DNA of 34,053 bases from Thermoplasmatota archaeon. Lineage in GTDB: Archaea; Thermoplasmatota; Penumbrarchaeia; JASLWR01. Below, in pieces: positions 17,915-26,175 of the stretch. The stretch spans positions 1-34,053 of the forward strand of contig JASLWR010000029.1 of the NCBI GenBank assembly GCA_030740765.1, written 5' to 3'. Under the pieces are notes generated by a model, which was not told where the DNA came from, ran no database searches, and worked only from the letters and a program-made list of their open reading frames with translations. A program made the translations under genes and the position numbers. Numbering within the stretch: position 1 is the first letter of the stretch; each line of letters begins with the position of its first letter.

Positions 17915-17921
17915 AAAAAAA
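17915..17921 (-). terminator. Oligo-T terminator after the PrsW-like gene
   Basis: Read on the minus strand this is a run of seven T residues, two bases beyond the stop codon of the PrsW-like gene, as expected for an archaeal terminator. Confidence 0.4.
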
Positions 17922-17923
17922 TT

Positions 17924-18940
17924 TTAATCGTCATAATAATCGTCGTCGTATTCCCCTTCACCATCGTAATAATCGTCGTCATAATCCCCATCATAATCGT
18001 CATCATAATATTCGTCATCGTAACCTTCATCATATCCTTCATCGTCGTAACCTTCATCGTATGCTGCGGGACCCTGCGAACCGGGGCCAAATCCCATATC
18101 GAAATCATCCTGGAAGGAACTGCCGCCTCGGCTTTCCCCCGATGAGAGATCCTTCTGTTTCTTTTTCTCCCGATTTTTCTTGGAATCCATACGGTCCAAT
18201 CGAATTATCTTGATCCAGATTACGAACCAGGTTATGGCTGAAAAGGCGATGGCGAATCCCAGGGCATAAGCATAGGGTATCTTGTTTTCGGTATCTTCAA
18301 CAGTGGCACCAGCAAGGTAGTTGAAGAAACCATGACATAATACCGCGATGATGAAGAAAACTGGTGAAAGCCATAGAGAACCCTTCTTGTGCTTCTTTGC
18401 CACTGCTCTGGTGATGCCGTATCCCGCAATGGCTCCCACAGATGCTTGGAGGATAACGACGGATACGGTTCTCAATAACACAGTATTGATAAAAAAATCC
18501 ATGCCATAGCTGGAGAATACGAAAAGTCCGTAGAGCATCATTTCTGTGGCGGCAAAACCCAACCCCACCACTCCGCCATATATCAGGCCGTCCTCGGCTT
18601 CATCCAGTTCATCCCTTACAAAGAAAAGACCCAGGAGTTTCACCGACTCCGCGACAATAGGGGTTAAGATACAACTGACGTAAATGCCGATCATATATTT
18701 ATCGGAAGCGATGGCGGGATAATTATCCCTCATGTAGACCAGAAAATATCCCCTTGCAAGGATGACCAGTACGACGCTTGCAGTAGCACCCCATAGAAAG
18801 GCAGTCCATATCGCCCCCCAAGGCTCTCTTTCGTACTTTTCTGTGAATCGAAGTATCACCACAAGTAAAATTGATGGAAGAAAAGCAATTGCAAAAGTGA
18901 GAAGTATCACCTCTGGCTGGGGGCCTGCATATAATGACAT
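17924..18940 (-). CDS. PrsW-like intramembrane protease family protein with acidic Asp/Tyr tail
   Basis: A 338-residue polytopic membrane protein resembling PrsW glutamic-type intramembrane proteases. About seven to eight hydrophobic helices fill residues 10-245. The family motifs are recognisable but altered. The EExxK motif reads A97-E98-S-V-K101, so the first Glu is Ala. The FxxxE motif is intact (F129-A-A-T-E133 in GLGFAATE). The conserved His appears as H203-GFFN. An extended positive segment (about 250-265, KKNREKKKQK) follows the last helix and leads into a disordered tail of 45 residues made only of Asp, Tyr, Glu and Gly. PrsW activates regulated proteolysis of membrane anti-sigma factors in Bacillus; archaeal members have unknown substrates. 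Loss of one Glu makes full catalytic activity uncertain. Confidence 0.85.
   Translation of the reverse strand: MSLYAGPQPEVILLTFAIAFLPSILLVVILRFTEKYEREPWGAIWTAFLWGATASVVLVILARGYFLVYMRDNYPAIASDKYMIGIYVSCILTPIVAESVKLLGLFFVRDELDEAEDGLIYGGVVGLGFAATEMMLYGLFVFSSYGMDFFINTVLLRTVSVVILQASVGAIAGYGITRAVAKKHKKGSLWLSPVFFIIAVLCHGFFNYLAGATVEDTENKIPYAYALGFAIAFSAITWFVIWIKIIRLDRMDSKKNREKKKQKDLSSGESRGGSSFQDDFDMGFGPGSQGPAAYDEGYDDEGYDEGYDDEYYDDDYDGDYDDDYYDGEGEYDDDYYDD
17927..18061 (-). repeat. Low-complexity Asp/Tyr/Glu/Gly repeat tract inside the PrsW-like gene
   Basis: Forty-five codons encode 20 Asp, 13 Tyr, 6 Glu and 6 Gly as degenerate YDEG, YDD and YYDDD units. At DNA level it is a run of imperfect GAT/GAC/TAT triplet repeats that could expand or shrink by slippage. 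Frames read across it in other phases are artefacts. Confidence 0.85.
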
Positions 18941-19030
18941 TGTACTAGCCTGATTTTTTGAGTAAATACCAAAAAGGTAGAGAGAATATATCCTACTTAA
19001 TCCTATTTGTTAATTTTGATAGCTCTACGA

Positions 19031-19816
19031 TTATAAAATTTCATATTCACTGGCATAAAGTGCCGCTCCGAATGCGCCAGTCAACTGGGGGTGCGGAGTA
19101 ACGGAGATAGTCTTTCCCAGATGCCTTTCCAGTATATCAACGATAACATTATTGTATTTGACCACTCCCCCGCTCATGACGATCGTTCCATGGAAAACGT
19201 CCATCTCGATCACCCGTCTAGCCACTGATTCAAACGCGCTTCTCGCCATATCCTCGATCCGCTCACCGTTTCGTATTCGCGTGAGTATCTCCGAGGAGGC
19301 GAAAACCGTGCAGAAGCTCCCCAGCGCTGATGTGTTATCCGAGCCAACGGCTAGGTCGTTCATTTCCATCACAGGGATGTTCATCCTGAGGGCTATCTCT
19401 TCGAGAAACGAGCCCGTACCGGCGGCACATTTGCGGTTCATCCTGAAGTTAAGCAGTTTTCCATCGTTTGATATCTTGATTATTTTAGTGTCCTGACCGC
19501 CAATGTCTATAAGTGTAATTGCCTTTGAGAAATTGTAATATGCCCCTCTCGCATGGCAACTTATCTCCGTCTTTATGCTGTCTGCGAATTTCACGTTCCT
19601 TCGGCCAAAACCCGTTGCTGTGATATGTTTTATCCGGTTCCGTAGAAGTCCAGATCCCGCAAGCACCCCTTCTAGGGTCGACTCGATGGAATTGGTAAGT
19701 ACTGCTCCAGAGCGCTCGATATGGGACCCTATTATTTGGTTTTCTCCGTCTATAACGACCATCTTGACATAGGATGTACCTACGTCGATACCCGCATAAT
19801 AATTAATATCGGACAT
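19031..19816 (-). CDS. 2-hydroxyacyl-CoA dehydratase activator (HgdC/BcrAD-type ATPase)
   Basis: ATP-driven electron-transfer activase of the BadF/BadG/BcrA/BcrD/HgdC family. The ATG at 19816 is preferred, with GGTG about 7 nt ahead; a GTG nine nucleotides upstream is the alternative. The product has 261 residues, the normal length. It has an ASKHA fold: phosphate loop GIDVGTSYVK (9-18), IDIGGQDTKI (103-112) and adenosine-side MSGGVVKYNN. Cys130 in NRKCAAGTGSFLE and Cys169 in GSFCTVFASSE are the two ligands that let a homodimer hold one [4Fe-4S] cluster. ATP hydrolysis drives a low-potential electron into the partner dehydratase. It is transcribed divergently from the only dehydratase component in this window, which is presumably its partner. 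Confidence 0.93.
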   Translation of the reverse strand: MSDINYYAGIDVGTSYVKMVVIDGENQIIGSHIERSGAVLTNSIESTLEGVLAGSGLLRNRIKHITATGFGRRNVKFADSIKTEISCHARGAYYNFSKAITLIDIGGQDTKIIKISNDGKLLNFRMNRKCAAGTGSFLEEIALRMNIPVMEMNDLAVGSDNTSALGSFCTVFASSEILTRIRNGERIEDMARSAFESVARRVIEMDVFHGTIVMSGGVVKYNNVIVDILERHLGKTISVTPHPQLTGAFGAALYASEYEIL

Positions 19817-19895
19817 GATCAACACCGGGAACTACATGGAATTTGTGTAGAAATGGTTATTCATGTAAATAATATTACACATATTTCATTGTTAG

Positions 19896-20100
19896 TATGA
19901 CTTTCCAAGACTTCGTGTTTGCTAGCTTCAAGATTCAGCAGAATCGGTCCTTTCAGGCTCCCGTTACACTACGCAGACCCCTTGGCTCTGCTGAGCCTTC
20001 GATTCCCTCCGGAAATCTACAGGCTGCGATTCTGCGAACTATGGCAGGTAATGCCCTGTCATGCCAGGCAAATCTTTGATTTGTCGAGGATTGTCAAGCT
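19896..20100 (-). mobile_element. Possible decayed IS200/IS605 (tnpB 3'-end) remnant
   Basis: The 432-nt space between the divergent activator and dehydratase genes holds an unexpectedly GC-rich, structured block. On the minus strand a frame of about 46 codons (20093 to a TGA at 19953) contains DRALPAIVRRIAA, which recalls the DRDxNAAxNI end of TnpB. It is followed by CTGAATCTTGAAGC, similar from memory to the sequence before the 3' hairpin of IS605-type elements. Several perfect stems are present: GCAGAATCG (19938-19946) with CGATTCTGC (20027-20035), GGCTC/GAGCC (19984-19997), GGCA/TGCC (20043-20055) and CAAATC/GATTTG (20069-20083). No complete transposase is present. A structured non-coding RNA is the main alternative. 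Confidence 0.35.
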
Positions 20101-20192
20101 GCGAATTTCGATATTTTGTCGACCTTCACACCATTGACAATATATGACAAAAAGATTAATAATGTCTACCTTGATTTGGGGTTGTATACATC

Positions 20193-20200
20193 TTAAATAA
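20193..20200 (+). promoter_or_regulatory. TATA box for the dehydratase operon
   Basis: TTAAATAA lies 49-56 nt before the ATG at 20249. It predicts a transcript starting near 20222 with a leader of about 27 nt, which contains the AGAGGG ribosome binding site. Confidence 0.45.
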
Positions 20201-20248
20201 TATTTTCTTCAAAGGATAATTGACCTAGTTCAGTAAAAGAGGGATATT

Positions 20249-21496
20249 ATGGTAGAAGATAATAAAATAATCCGAAAGAGGATCCTGGCAACCAGGGAAA
20301 TGAACCGAATTATGGCAGAATATTTTTACGAACTGGATGAGGCCCAGAAAACAGGTAAACAGAAAGTGGCCTGGTGCACCAGCGTCGGTCCCGCAGAGAT
20401 ACTGAGAGCCATGGGTTTTCTCGTCTATTTCCCGGAAAATCACGGTGCTATGCTGGGGGCAACCCGCATGGCAACCGATCTCATACCTTACGCCAATGCC
20501 CTAGGGTATTCTCCCGAAATCTGTTCGTACCTCACCTCGGATGTAGGTGCATATGTAAAGGGGGTCACGCCACTCGCCATAGCCTATAAGGGCATTGAGG
20601 CGGTTCCAAGGCCTGACGTGCTGGCTTACAATACCAACCAGTGCCGTGATGTGAAAGACTGGTTAGCATGGTACTCTAGAGAGTTCAATGTTCCCATTTT
20701 GGGCATTACCACCCACAGGGGTGTCACAGATGTTAGCAAAGCACATATCGATTCAGTTGCCTGCCAGATGGAAGCAATGATAGAGCCTCTTGAAAATATC
20801 TCGGGCACCAGCTTCGACATTGACGAGTTGAGAAGGGTATTATCACTTTCCCGCCAGTGCTCGGATCTCTGGAAAAAAGTGTTGGATACGGCGAGCGCGG
20901 TTCCTGCACCCTGGACCTTTTTCGACGGCACGATCCATATGGGCCCTGCGGTGGTCCTCAGAGGAACGCAGATGGCCGTTGACTACTACAAATTGTTGTT
21001 AACTGAACTGAACGAAAGGGTGGAAAATAGTGAAGCGGCGGTGGAGGGTGAGAAGTTCCGGCTCTACTGGGAAGGAATGCCAATATGGGGTAGATTGAGG
21101 GGGAATTCAGAGCTTTTTTCGGTCAATAGTGCCTGCGTCGTTGCATCGACATACTGCAACAGTTGGATATTTTCTGCATTCGATCCCTCGAATCCTTTCG
21201 AGAGCATGGCAAGAGCCTACACCGAACTTTTCATCGTACGATCGGATAAGGCTAAAGAGGAATATATCAAAAAGATGCTTGATTTCTTCAAGATCGATGG
21301 AATAATATTCCACGATGCCAAGACATGTCCGAACAATTCGAACAATCGGTACGGCATGCCCCGCAGGCTCGAAGAGGAAACAGCCGTACCATCGCTCGTT
21401 ATAAACGGTGACCTGAATGATATGAGATGCGTGTCCGACGAGCAGCTCAAGACCAATATCGAAGCGTTCATAGAACAACTAGAGGAGAAGAAATGA
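20249..21496 (+). CDS. 2-hydroxyacyl-CoA dehydratase D-component (HgdB/BcrB family), single subunit
   Basis: Member of the 2-hydroxyglutaryl-CoA dehydratase D-component family, 415 residues, normal length. These enzymes remove water from (R)-2-hydroxyacyl-CoA by a ketyl radical mechanism, after an electron from the activator. Cys92 (ICSY), Cys132 (TNQCRDVK) and Cys360 (DAKTCPNN) fit the three usual [4Fe-4S] ligands. Cys43 (AWCTSVGPAEIL) lies in the N-terminal family signature. Nine cysteines are present in total. Normal dehydratases are heterodimers of two related subunits encoded side by side, but only one is seen here, so it is either homodimeric or related to the double-cubane cluster proteins that also pair one gene with an HgdC-like reductase. 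It is the first gene of a likely four-gene operon; the next gene starts after 1 nt. Confidence 0.9.
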   Translation: MVEDNKIIRKRILATREMNRIMAEYFYELDEAQKTGKQKVAWCTSVGPAEILRAMGFLVYFPENHGAMLGATRMATDLIPYANALGYSPEICSYLTSDVGAYVKGVTPLAIAYKGIEAVPRPDVLAYNTNQCRDVKDWLAWYSREFNVPILGITTHRGVTDVSKAHIDSVACQMEAMIEPLENISGTSFDIDELRRVLSLSRQCSDLWKKVLDTASAVPAPWTFFDGTIHMGPAVVLRGTQMAVDYYKLLLTELNERVENSEAAVEGEKFRLYWEGMPIWGRLRGNSELFSVNSACVVASTYCNSWIFSAFDPSNPFESMARAYTELFIVRSDKAKEEYIKKMLDFFKIDGIIFHDAKTCPNNSNNRYGMPRRLEEETAVPSLVINGDLNDMRCVSDEQLKTNIEAFIEQLEEKK

Positions 21497-21497
21497 T

Positions 21498-23576
21498 ATG
21501 CTGGACGCACTTTTCAAACCGGCTTCGGTGGCCATTATCGGCGCCTCTACTAAAGAACTTTCCATCGGCAACCGTATAATAAAAAATTTACAGGATTTCG
21601 GCTATCAGGGACCCATCTACCCGATAAATCCAAAGGCAGACGAGGTAAGGGGCATAAAGGCATATGGAAATATTTGCGACGTACCCGGTGAGATCGATCT
21701 GGCGCATATCGTGATCCCCAACAAGTACGTACCCTTTGCAATTGACGACTGCGGCAAGAAGAACGTGAAAACGGTCATTATAAATACGGCTGGATTCAAA
21801 GAGATCGGGGGAAAGGGCGCGGAACTTGAAGAACTGGTAGTCAATAAGGCGAGGGAGCACGGTATCAGGGTATTCGGCCCCAACTGCCAGGGAATAATCA
21901 ACACCGATCCGGGGATCAGGGCCTACTGCAATTTCACATTTACGAAACCGGAAGCTGGCGGTATATCCATAGTTGCCCAGAGCGGTGGAGTGGGGGAAGT
22001 AATCAACCAGCGTTTCTCCGAGCTGGGCGTAGGGATCAGGATGTACGCCTCCAACGGAAACGCCTGTGATATTTCCATTCCGGAGATTCTACAGTACTGG
22101 GGTCGTGATGATGAAACCCGCGTCATAGTTCTATATGTTGAGAGTATTGCAGATCCGAGTAAGTTCATGGAGGTGGCGAGAGAGGTGGCGGCAAAAAAAC
22201 CGGTCCTGGGTATGAAAGCGGGTCGTACAGAGGAAGGTGCTAAAGCGGCTTCGTCCCATACCGGTGGTCTTGCGCGTATGGAGATCACCACCGAGTTGAT
22301 GTTCAAAAAAACCGGAATAATAATTTTCAGAGACGAGGAGGAACTTTGCCAGGCTGCAGCGGCCTTCGCCACTCAACCGATCCCACGTGGAAAATCAGTT
22401 GGAATGATCACGAATACCGGAGGGCCCGCGATAATCGCCACCGACGAGCTGATCGAAGCGGGATTGAAAATACCTAAGCTTTCCGTGAGAGCCAAGGCGA
22501 TCCTCACAGATCAATTGTACTCGGCGGCTTCCATAAACAACCCCATTGATGTTCTCGCCACGGCAAATGCAGGGCATTTCAGGGCAGCTATGGATGTACT
22601 GATGGAAGAAGAGACCATTGACAGCTTGTACATTAATTTCGTAACGCCGTTTTTTGTTGACAACGAAAGCATAGCGCATGAGATAGTGGAGGTCAACCTT
22701 CTAGGGAAAAAACCAATCGTATGTAATCTAATGACCGACAAGCGTCAATGGGTTGGAACATTGAGGATACTGAAAGAAGGGAACGTGCCTTGCTACGCCT
22801 TCCCGGAGACAGCCGCAAGAGCCCTTGTGGCCCTGACCCGGTACGGGGAAATACGTGCTCGAGAAGTCGGCGAGGTTCATATATTCGAGGATGTGGACAT
22901 GTCCCTGGCATTGGAGATCATCAGATCGAAGAAGGAGAGCGGATACATCTCCCAGGCCGATGTGAATGGGTTGCTGGATTCTTATGGTATTCCCGTTGCA
23001 CCATGGAGCTTAGTCGATAATGCTGACGAAGCGATGAAGGCCGCGGAAAAGATCGGTTATCCAGTGGTAGTGAAAGTCGATTCCGAAGAAATCGTGCACA
23101 AGAGTGATGTTGGAGGTGTCGCGGTTAACATAAAGGAGGAATCAACCCTGCGCTTGACACTGAATGAGATGTCTGATAAATTTTCCTCGTTGAGATATAA
23201 ATTTTTTATCCAGAAGTTTCTATCAAGCGGTAAGGAAGTCATCGTGGGGGCAAAGAAGGAGGAAGGACTCGGGCATCTTATTATGGCAGGAACGGGCGGT
23301 GTGCTGGTGGAACTTTTAAAGGATGCATCCTTCGGTATCGCACCTCTGACCGGAGCCGAAGCTGCGGAGATGCTCGCTTCACTGAAGCTTTACCCGATAC
23401 TTTCGGGTTTCAGGGGACAGGCAGGCGTCGACATCGGAAAGTTGATCGAGATAATACAGCGCGTATCTATGATGGTCACTGAACTGCCGTCGATAGTTGA
23501 AATGGACCTGAATCCAATATTCGCTTTCGAAGAGGGACGACAGCCGATAGTGGTGGATGCGAGAATAAAAATATAG
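21498..23576 (+). CDS. ADP-forming acyl-CoA synthetase, fused alpha-beta subunits
   Basis: NDP-forming acetyl/acyl-CoA synthetase (ACD), which converts acyl-CoA, ADP and phosphate into free acid, CoA and ATP; this is the energy-yielding last step of many archaeal fermentations. The protein has 692 residues. A CoA-binding Rossmann domain (from VAIIGAS, 11-17) and two ligase-CoA domains come first, with GPNCQG (127-132) and SSHTGG containing the phosphorylated His254. An ATP-grasp beta domain follows from about 470, with VVVKVDSEEIVHKSDVGGV-type signatures carrying the second conserved His. The fused order matches the bacterial and many archaeal enzymes. The start lies 1 nt after the dehydratase stop, with GAGGAGAAG upstream, so the two are one operon. 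Acyl specificity cannot be read from the sequence. Confidence 0.93.
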   Translation: MLDALFKPASVAIIGASTKELSIGNRIIKNLQDFGYQGPIYPINPKADEVRGIKAYGNICDVPGEIDLAHIVIPNKYVPFAIDDCGKKNVKTVIINTAGFKEIGGKGAELEELVVNKAREHGIRVFGPNCQGIINTDPGIRAYCNFTFTKPEAGGISIVAQSGGVGEVINQRFSELGVGIRMYASNGNACDISIPEILQYWGRDDETRVIVLYVESIADPSKFMEVAREVAAKKPVLGMKAGRTEEGAKAASSHTGGLARMEITTELMFKKTGIIIFRDEEELCQAAAAFATQPIPRGKSVGMITNTGGPAIIATDELIEAGLKIPKLSVRAKAILTDQLYSAASINNPIDVLATANAGHFRAAMDVLMEEETIDSLYINFVTPFFVDNESIAHEIVEVNLLGKKPIVCNLMTDKRQWVGTLRILKEGNVPCYAFPETAARALVALTRYGEIRAREVGEVHIFEDVDMSLALEIIRSKKESGYISQADVNGLLDSYGIPVAPWSLVDNADEAMKAAEKIGYPVVVKVDSEEIVHKSDVGGVAVNIKEESTLRLTLNEMSDKFSSLRYKFFIQKFLSSGKEVIVGAKKEEGLGHLIMAGTGGVLVELLKDASFGIAPLTGAEAAEMLASLKLYPILSGFRGQAGVDIGKLIEIIQRVSMMVTELPSIVEMDLNPIFAFEEGRQPIVVDARIKI

Positions 23577-23586
23577 AGGCATGAAA

Positions 23587-25122
23587 ATGGCCGGAAACTG
23601 GCTGAACCTGGGCGAGATGATCGCCGTGAACGCGGAGAAATATCCCGATACCGTGTGCCTGAAAGATATCAACCGGTCATATACATATCCGGAGATGGAC
23701 CGTCGTATAAACAAACTCGCTAACGCAATGCTCGATCTGGGTCTTAGAAAGGGTGATAAAGTGGCCTTATTAGTGGAAAACTGCATAGAGATATGTGAGT
23801 TGTACTTCGCCGCCTGCCGCAACGGGATCGTGGTGGTTCCCATCATGTTTCGGCTGATCAAAAACGATATCGGGTACATTCTCGAAAATTCCGAGGCGAA
23901 AGCGCTTTTCGTACACAATGAATTCATCCCGAACCTGCCGGAACTTTACATTCCCAAGGACAAGCGAATAGTTGTGGGAGGTCCCGCCGAAGGCTGGGAG
24001 GATTATGACGACTTTTTGGAATCGGGAGCGCCGGACATGCCAGAGGTTGATGTGACCCCGCAGGACACCTGGATAATGCTGTATACATCGGGAACCACGG
24101 GTGTTCCCAAGGGTGTTGTAAGATCCCATGAGTCCTACATTGCTTTCTATCTTATTAATGCAATCGATTTCGGTTTCAGCCACGGCGACATGTGCCTGAA
24201 CATCATGCCGCTATGCCATGTAAATTCCACTTTCTTCACCTTTAACTTTACGTACATGGGCGGCTCCTTCTACGTACATCCCGCCCGGTCTTTCAAACCA
24301 CTGGAGATATTGGAGATCATCGAACGTGAACAAATTAATTTCATTTCATTAATACCAACCCATTACAATATAATTCTCAACGCACCCCGGGAACAAGCCA
24401 AAGGATTCAACGTTTCCAGCATCAAGAAACTGTTATGCTCGTCGGCTCCCGTTTCACCGAAAATGAAAGGAGATATATTGAATTTCTTCAAAGGTGTGGA
24501 ATTATATGAGGGTTACGGATCCACCGAGGCTGGGATCGTGACAACACTTTTTCCTAAAGAGCAGTATACAAAGACGGGATCCATAGGTAGGGAATCCGCG
24601 GCAACGGCCGTATTGAAATTGCTTGACGAGAACGGGAAACCGGTTCCTGTGGGAGAGGTAGGAGAGCTGTACTCTTATGGCCCTATGCTCTTCGACAGAT
24701 ACTGGAAGCTTCCGGAGAAGACCACTGCTTCTTTTTCTGGTAAATTTTTTACCGCGAGAGACCTGGCAAAGCGGGATGAGGACGGTTACTACTATATCGT
24801 TGACAGAAAGGACAATATGATTATCACCGGCGGGGAACACGTGTATCCCACGGAAGTTGAGATTATTATTTGCAAACATCCTGCAGTTTACGACGCAGCC
24901 ATCATCGGCGTACCGGATCCGAAATGGGGTGAAAAAGTGGTAGCCATTGTGATACCGAAGGAAGGCAAGGCCATCACAAGTTCCGAAATGATCGATCACT
25001 GTAAGGGCAAGATGGCGGGTTACAAAAAACCCAAATCGATCTATTTTATCAAACCCGAGGAGATGCCGAGGACGGGAACAGGAAAAAAACTGCATCGAAA
25101 ACTCAGGGAAAAATTCTTCTAA
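23587..25122 (+). CDS. AMP-forming acyl-CoA ligase (ANL superfamily)
   Basis: Activates a carboxylic acid to its CoA thioester with ATP going to AMP and pyrophosphate. The ATG at 23587 has AGAGG at proper distance; the ATG at 23581 is only 1 nt from it. The product has 511 residues, typical for the family. ANL core motifs are YTSGTTGVPKG (about 165-175), YEGYGSTEAG (about 306-315), a variant A7 motif FTARDLAKRDEDGY in which the usual TGD is ARD, DRKDNMIITGGEHVYP (about 406-421), and the A10 lysine region RTGTGKKLHRKL near the end. It begins 10 nt after the ACD gene and shares its operon. In context the likely substrate is a 2-hydroxy or aryl acid feeding the dehydratase; this is inference. 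Confidence 0.92.
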   Translation: MAGNWLNLGEMIAVNAEKYPDTVCLKDINRSYTYPEMDRRINKLANAMLDLGLRKGDKVALLVENCIEICELYFAACRNGIVVVPIMFRLIKNDIGYILENSEAKALFVHNEFIPNLPELYIPKDKRIVVGGPAEGWEDYDDFLESGAPDMPEVDVTPQDTWIMLYTSGTTGVPKGVVRSHESYIAFYLINAIDFGFSHGDMCLNIMPLCHVNSTFFTFNFTYMGGSFYVHPARSFKPLEILEIIEREQINFISLIPTHYNIILNAPREQAKGFNVSSIKKLLCSSAPVSPKMKGDILNFFKGVELYEGYGSTEAGIVTTLFPKEQYTKTGSIGRESAATAVLKLLDENGKPVPVGEVGELYSYGPMLFDRYWKLPEKTTASFSGKFFTARDLAKRDEDGYYYIVDRKDNMIITGGEHVYPTEVEIIICKHPAVYDAAIIGVPDPKWGEKVVAIVIPKEGKAITSSEMIDHCKGKMAGYKKPKSIYFIKPEEMPRTGTGKKLHRKLREKFF

Positions 25123-25157
25123 TCATAAAAAATTTCAGAATCTTGGGGGCTGTATTC

Positions 25158-26105
25158 ATGGATGAAATAATGAAATTTGCAATAATTGGCGCCGGACCCA
25201 TCGGCGGTATTATGGGTGCCTACCTTGCCAAAGCCGGTCACAAAGTGATACTTGTGGACATTCTGAAGAACCATCTGAGCGAGATAGCAAGAAACGGACT
25301 CAAGATCACGGGGATCGTGGAGATGACAGTCCCCTTCCCGGAAGAAAACCTCTGTTTGGGAATCGATGAGTTGGCAGGCCGGGAACTCGATGCCGTTTTT
25401 ATTTCGGTCAAGGCTTCCGTTATGCCGAGAATACTACCCTTGATCAAACAGGTTGTACCTGCGGGAATCCAAATGATAAGCCTCCAGAATGGACTCGATA
25501 CGGAAGAGGTTATTGCAGAAGTTTTTGGAAAAGAACACACTCTTCGGATTGTGGTTAACTACGCTGGGAACCTTGCAGGAAACGGGACCGTAAGAATCTC
25601 TTTTTTCAATTCCCCCAATTACTTAGGAACCATCGATCCCGCTGCAGATGAGCGTGCAGGAGAACTGGCAAAGATCATCACTAAAGCGGGTTTAGATACC
25701 GCCTTTACCACGGAGATCAAGAAACACGAGTGGACGAAGACGATATTGAATGCAGCTTTGAGCCCGGTTTGTGCCCTAACCAGAAGAACCATGAAACAGA
25801 TGATGGAGCTTAAGGACACCAGATCACTGGCCGAAGCGATACTGCGGGAAGGAATAGAAGTGGCCAAAGCCAATGGTATCGCATACGATAAAGATTTTCT
25901 CGAGTTGTGCATGGGCTATCTTGACAAGGCGGGTCATCACAAAACATCCATGCACGTGGACCTTGAACGAGGGAGTCCCACCGAGATCGGATTTTTGAAT
26001 GAAAAGATCGTTGAATACGGCAGGGCCAAGGGGATACCGACACCTTACAACTCTACCATAACATCTCTCATCAGGGGATCGGAACTGCCTGAACATCAGG
26101 TGTAG
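25158..26105 (+). CDS. Ketopantoate reductase-family (ApbA/PanE) dehydrogenase
   Basis: NAD(P)H-dependent 2-oxoacid reductase of the PanE family. The ATG at 25158 (or 25170) is better than the upstream TTG. The product has 315 residues, normal length. The Rossmann nucleotide loop is IGAGPIGG (10-17). The catalytic pair K194 and N198 (WTKTILN) has the K-x3-N spacing of PanE, N111 lies in LQNGLD, and the SMHVDLERGSPTEI region carries the conserved Ser and Glu. Besides 2-dehydropantoate reductases, this family includes D-mandelate and other D-2-hydroxyacid dehydrogenases. The position, 35 nt behind an acyl-CoA ligase and in a 2-hydroxyacyl-CoA dehydratase operon, favours the production of a D-2-hydroxyacid over pantothenate synthesis. 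That choice is inferred. Confidence 0.88.
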   Translation: MDEIMKFAIIGAGPIGGIMGAYLAKAGHKVILVDILKNHLSEIARNGLKITGIVEMTVPFPEENLCLGIDELAGRELDAVFISVKASVMPRILPLIKQVVPAGIQMISLQNGLDTEEVIAEVFGKEHTLRIVVNYAGNLAGNGTVRISFFNSPNYLGTIDPAADERAGELAKIITKAGLDTAFTTEIKKHEWTKTILNAALSPVCALTRRTMKQMMELKDTRSLAEAILREGIEVAKANGIAYDKDFLELCMGYLDKAGHHKTSMHVDLERGSPTEIGFLNEKIVEYGRAKGIPTPYNSTITSLIRGSELPEHQV

Positions 26106-26175
26106 AAAAAATAATTACACCCGGGAACATTTTAGAAAACTTTAGTGGATCCTTAAGAACTGGCCCCGGTCAATA

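Noticed and set aside
17872-18108. Minus-strand frame rich in Met, Ile and Thr at the end of the PrsW-like gene
   Set aside because: It is the Asp/Tyr repeat tract read in a shifted phase.
19990-20010. TTCGATTCC resembling a tRNA T-loop
   Set aside because: The flanking bases do not form the five-base T stem, and no acceptor, D or anticodon arms can be placed around it.
19897-20137. Two overlapping plus-strand open frames of 60 and 72 codons between activator and dehydratase
   Set aside because: They have no ribosome binding site, overlap in different phases, and lie over stable stems; the minus-strand tnpB-like reading or an RNA explains the block better.
20131-20158. ATTGACAATATATGACAAA resembling a sequence at 10041-10062 near another gene
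   Set aside because: The similarity is short, AT-rich and not palindromic, so it does not support a shared operator.
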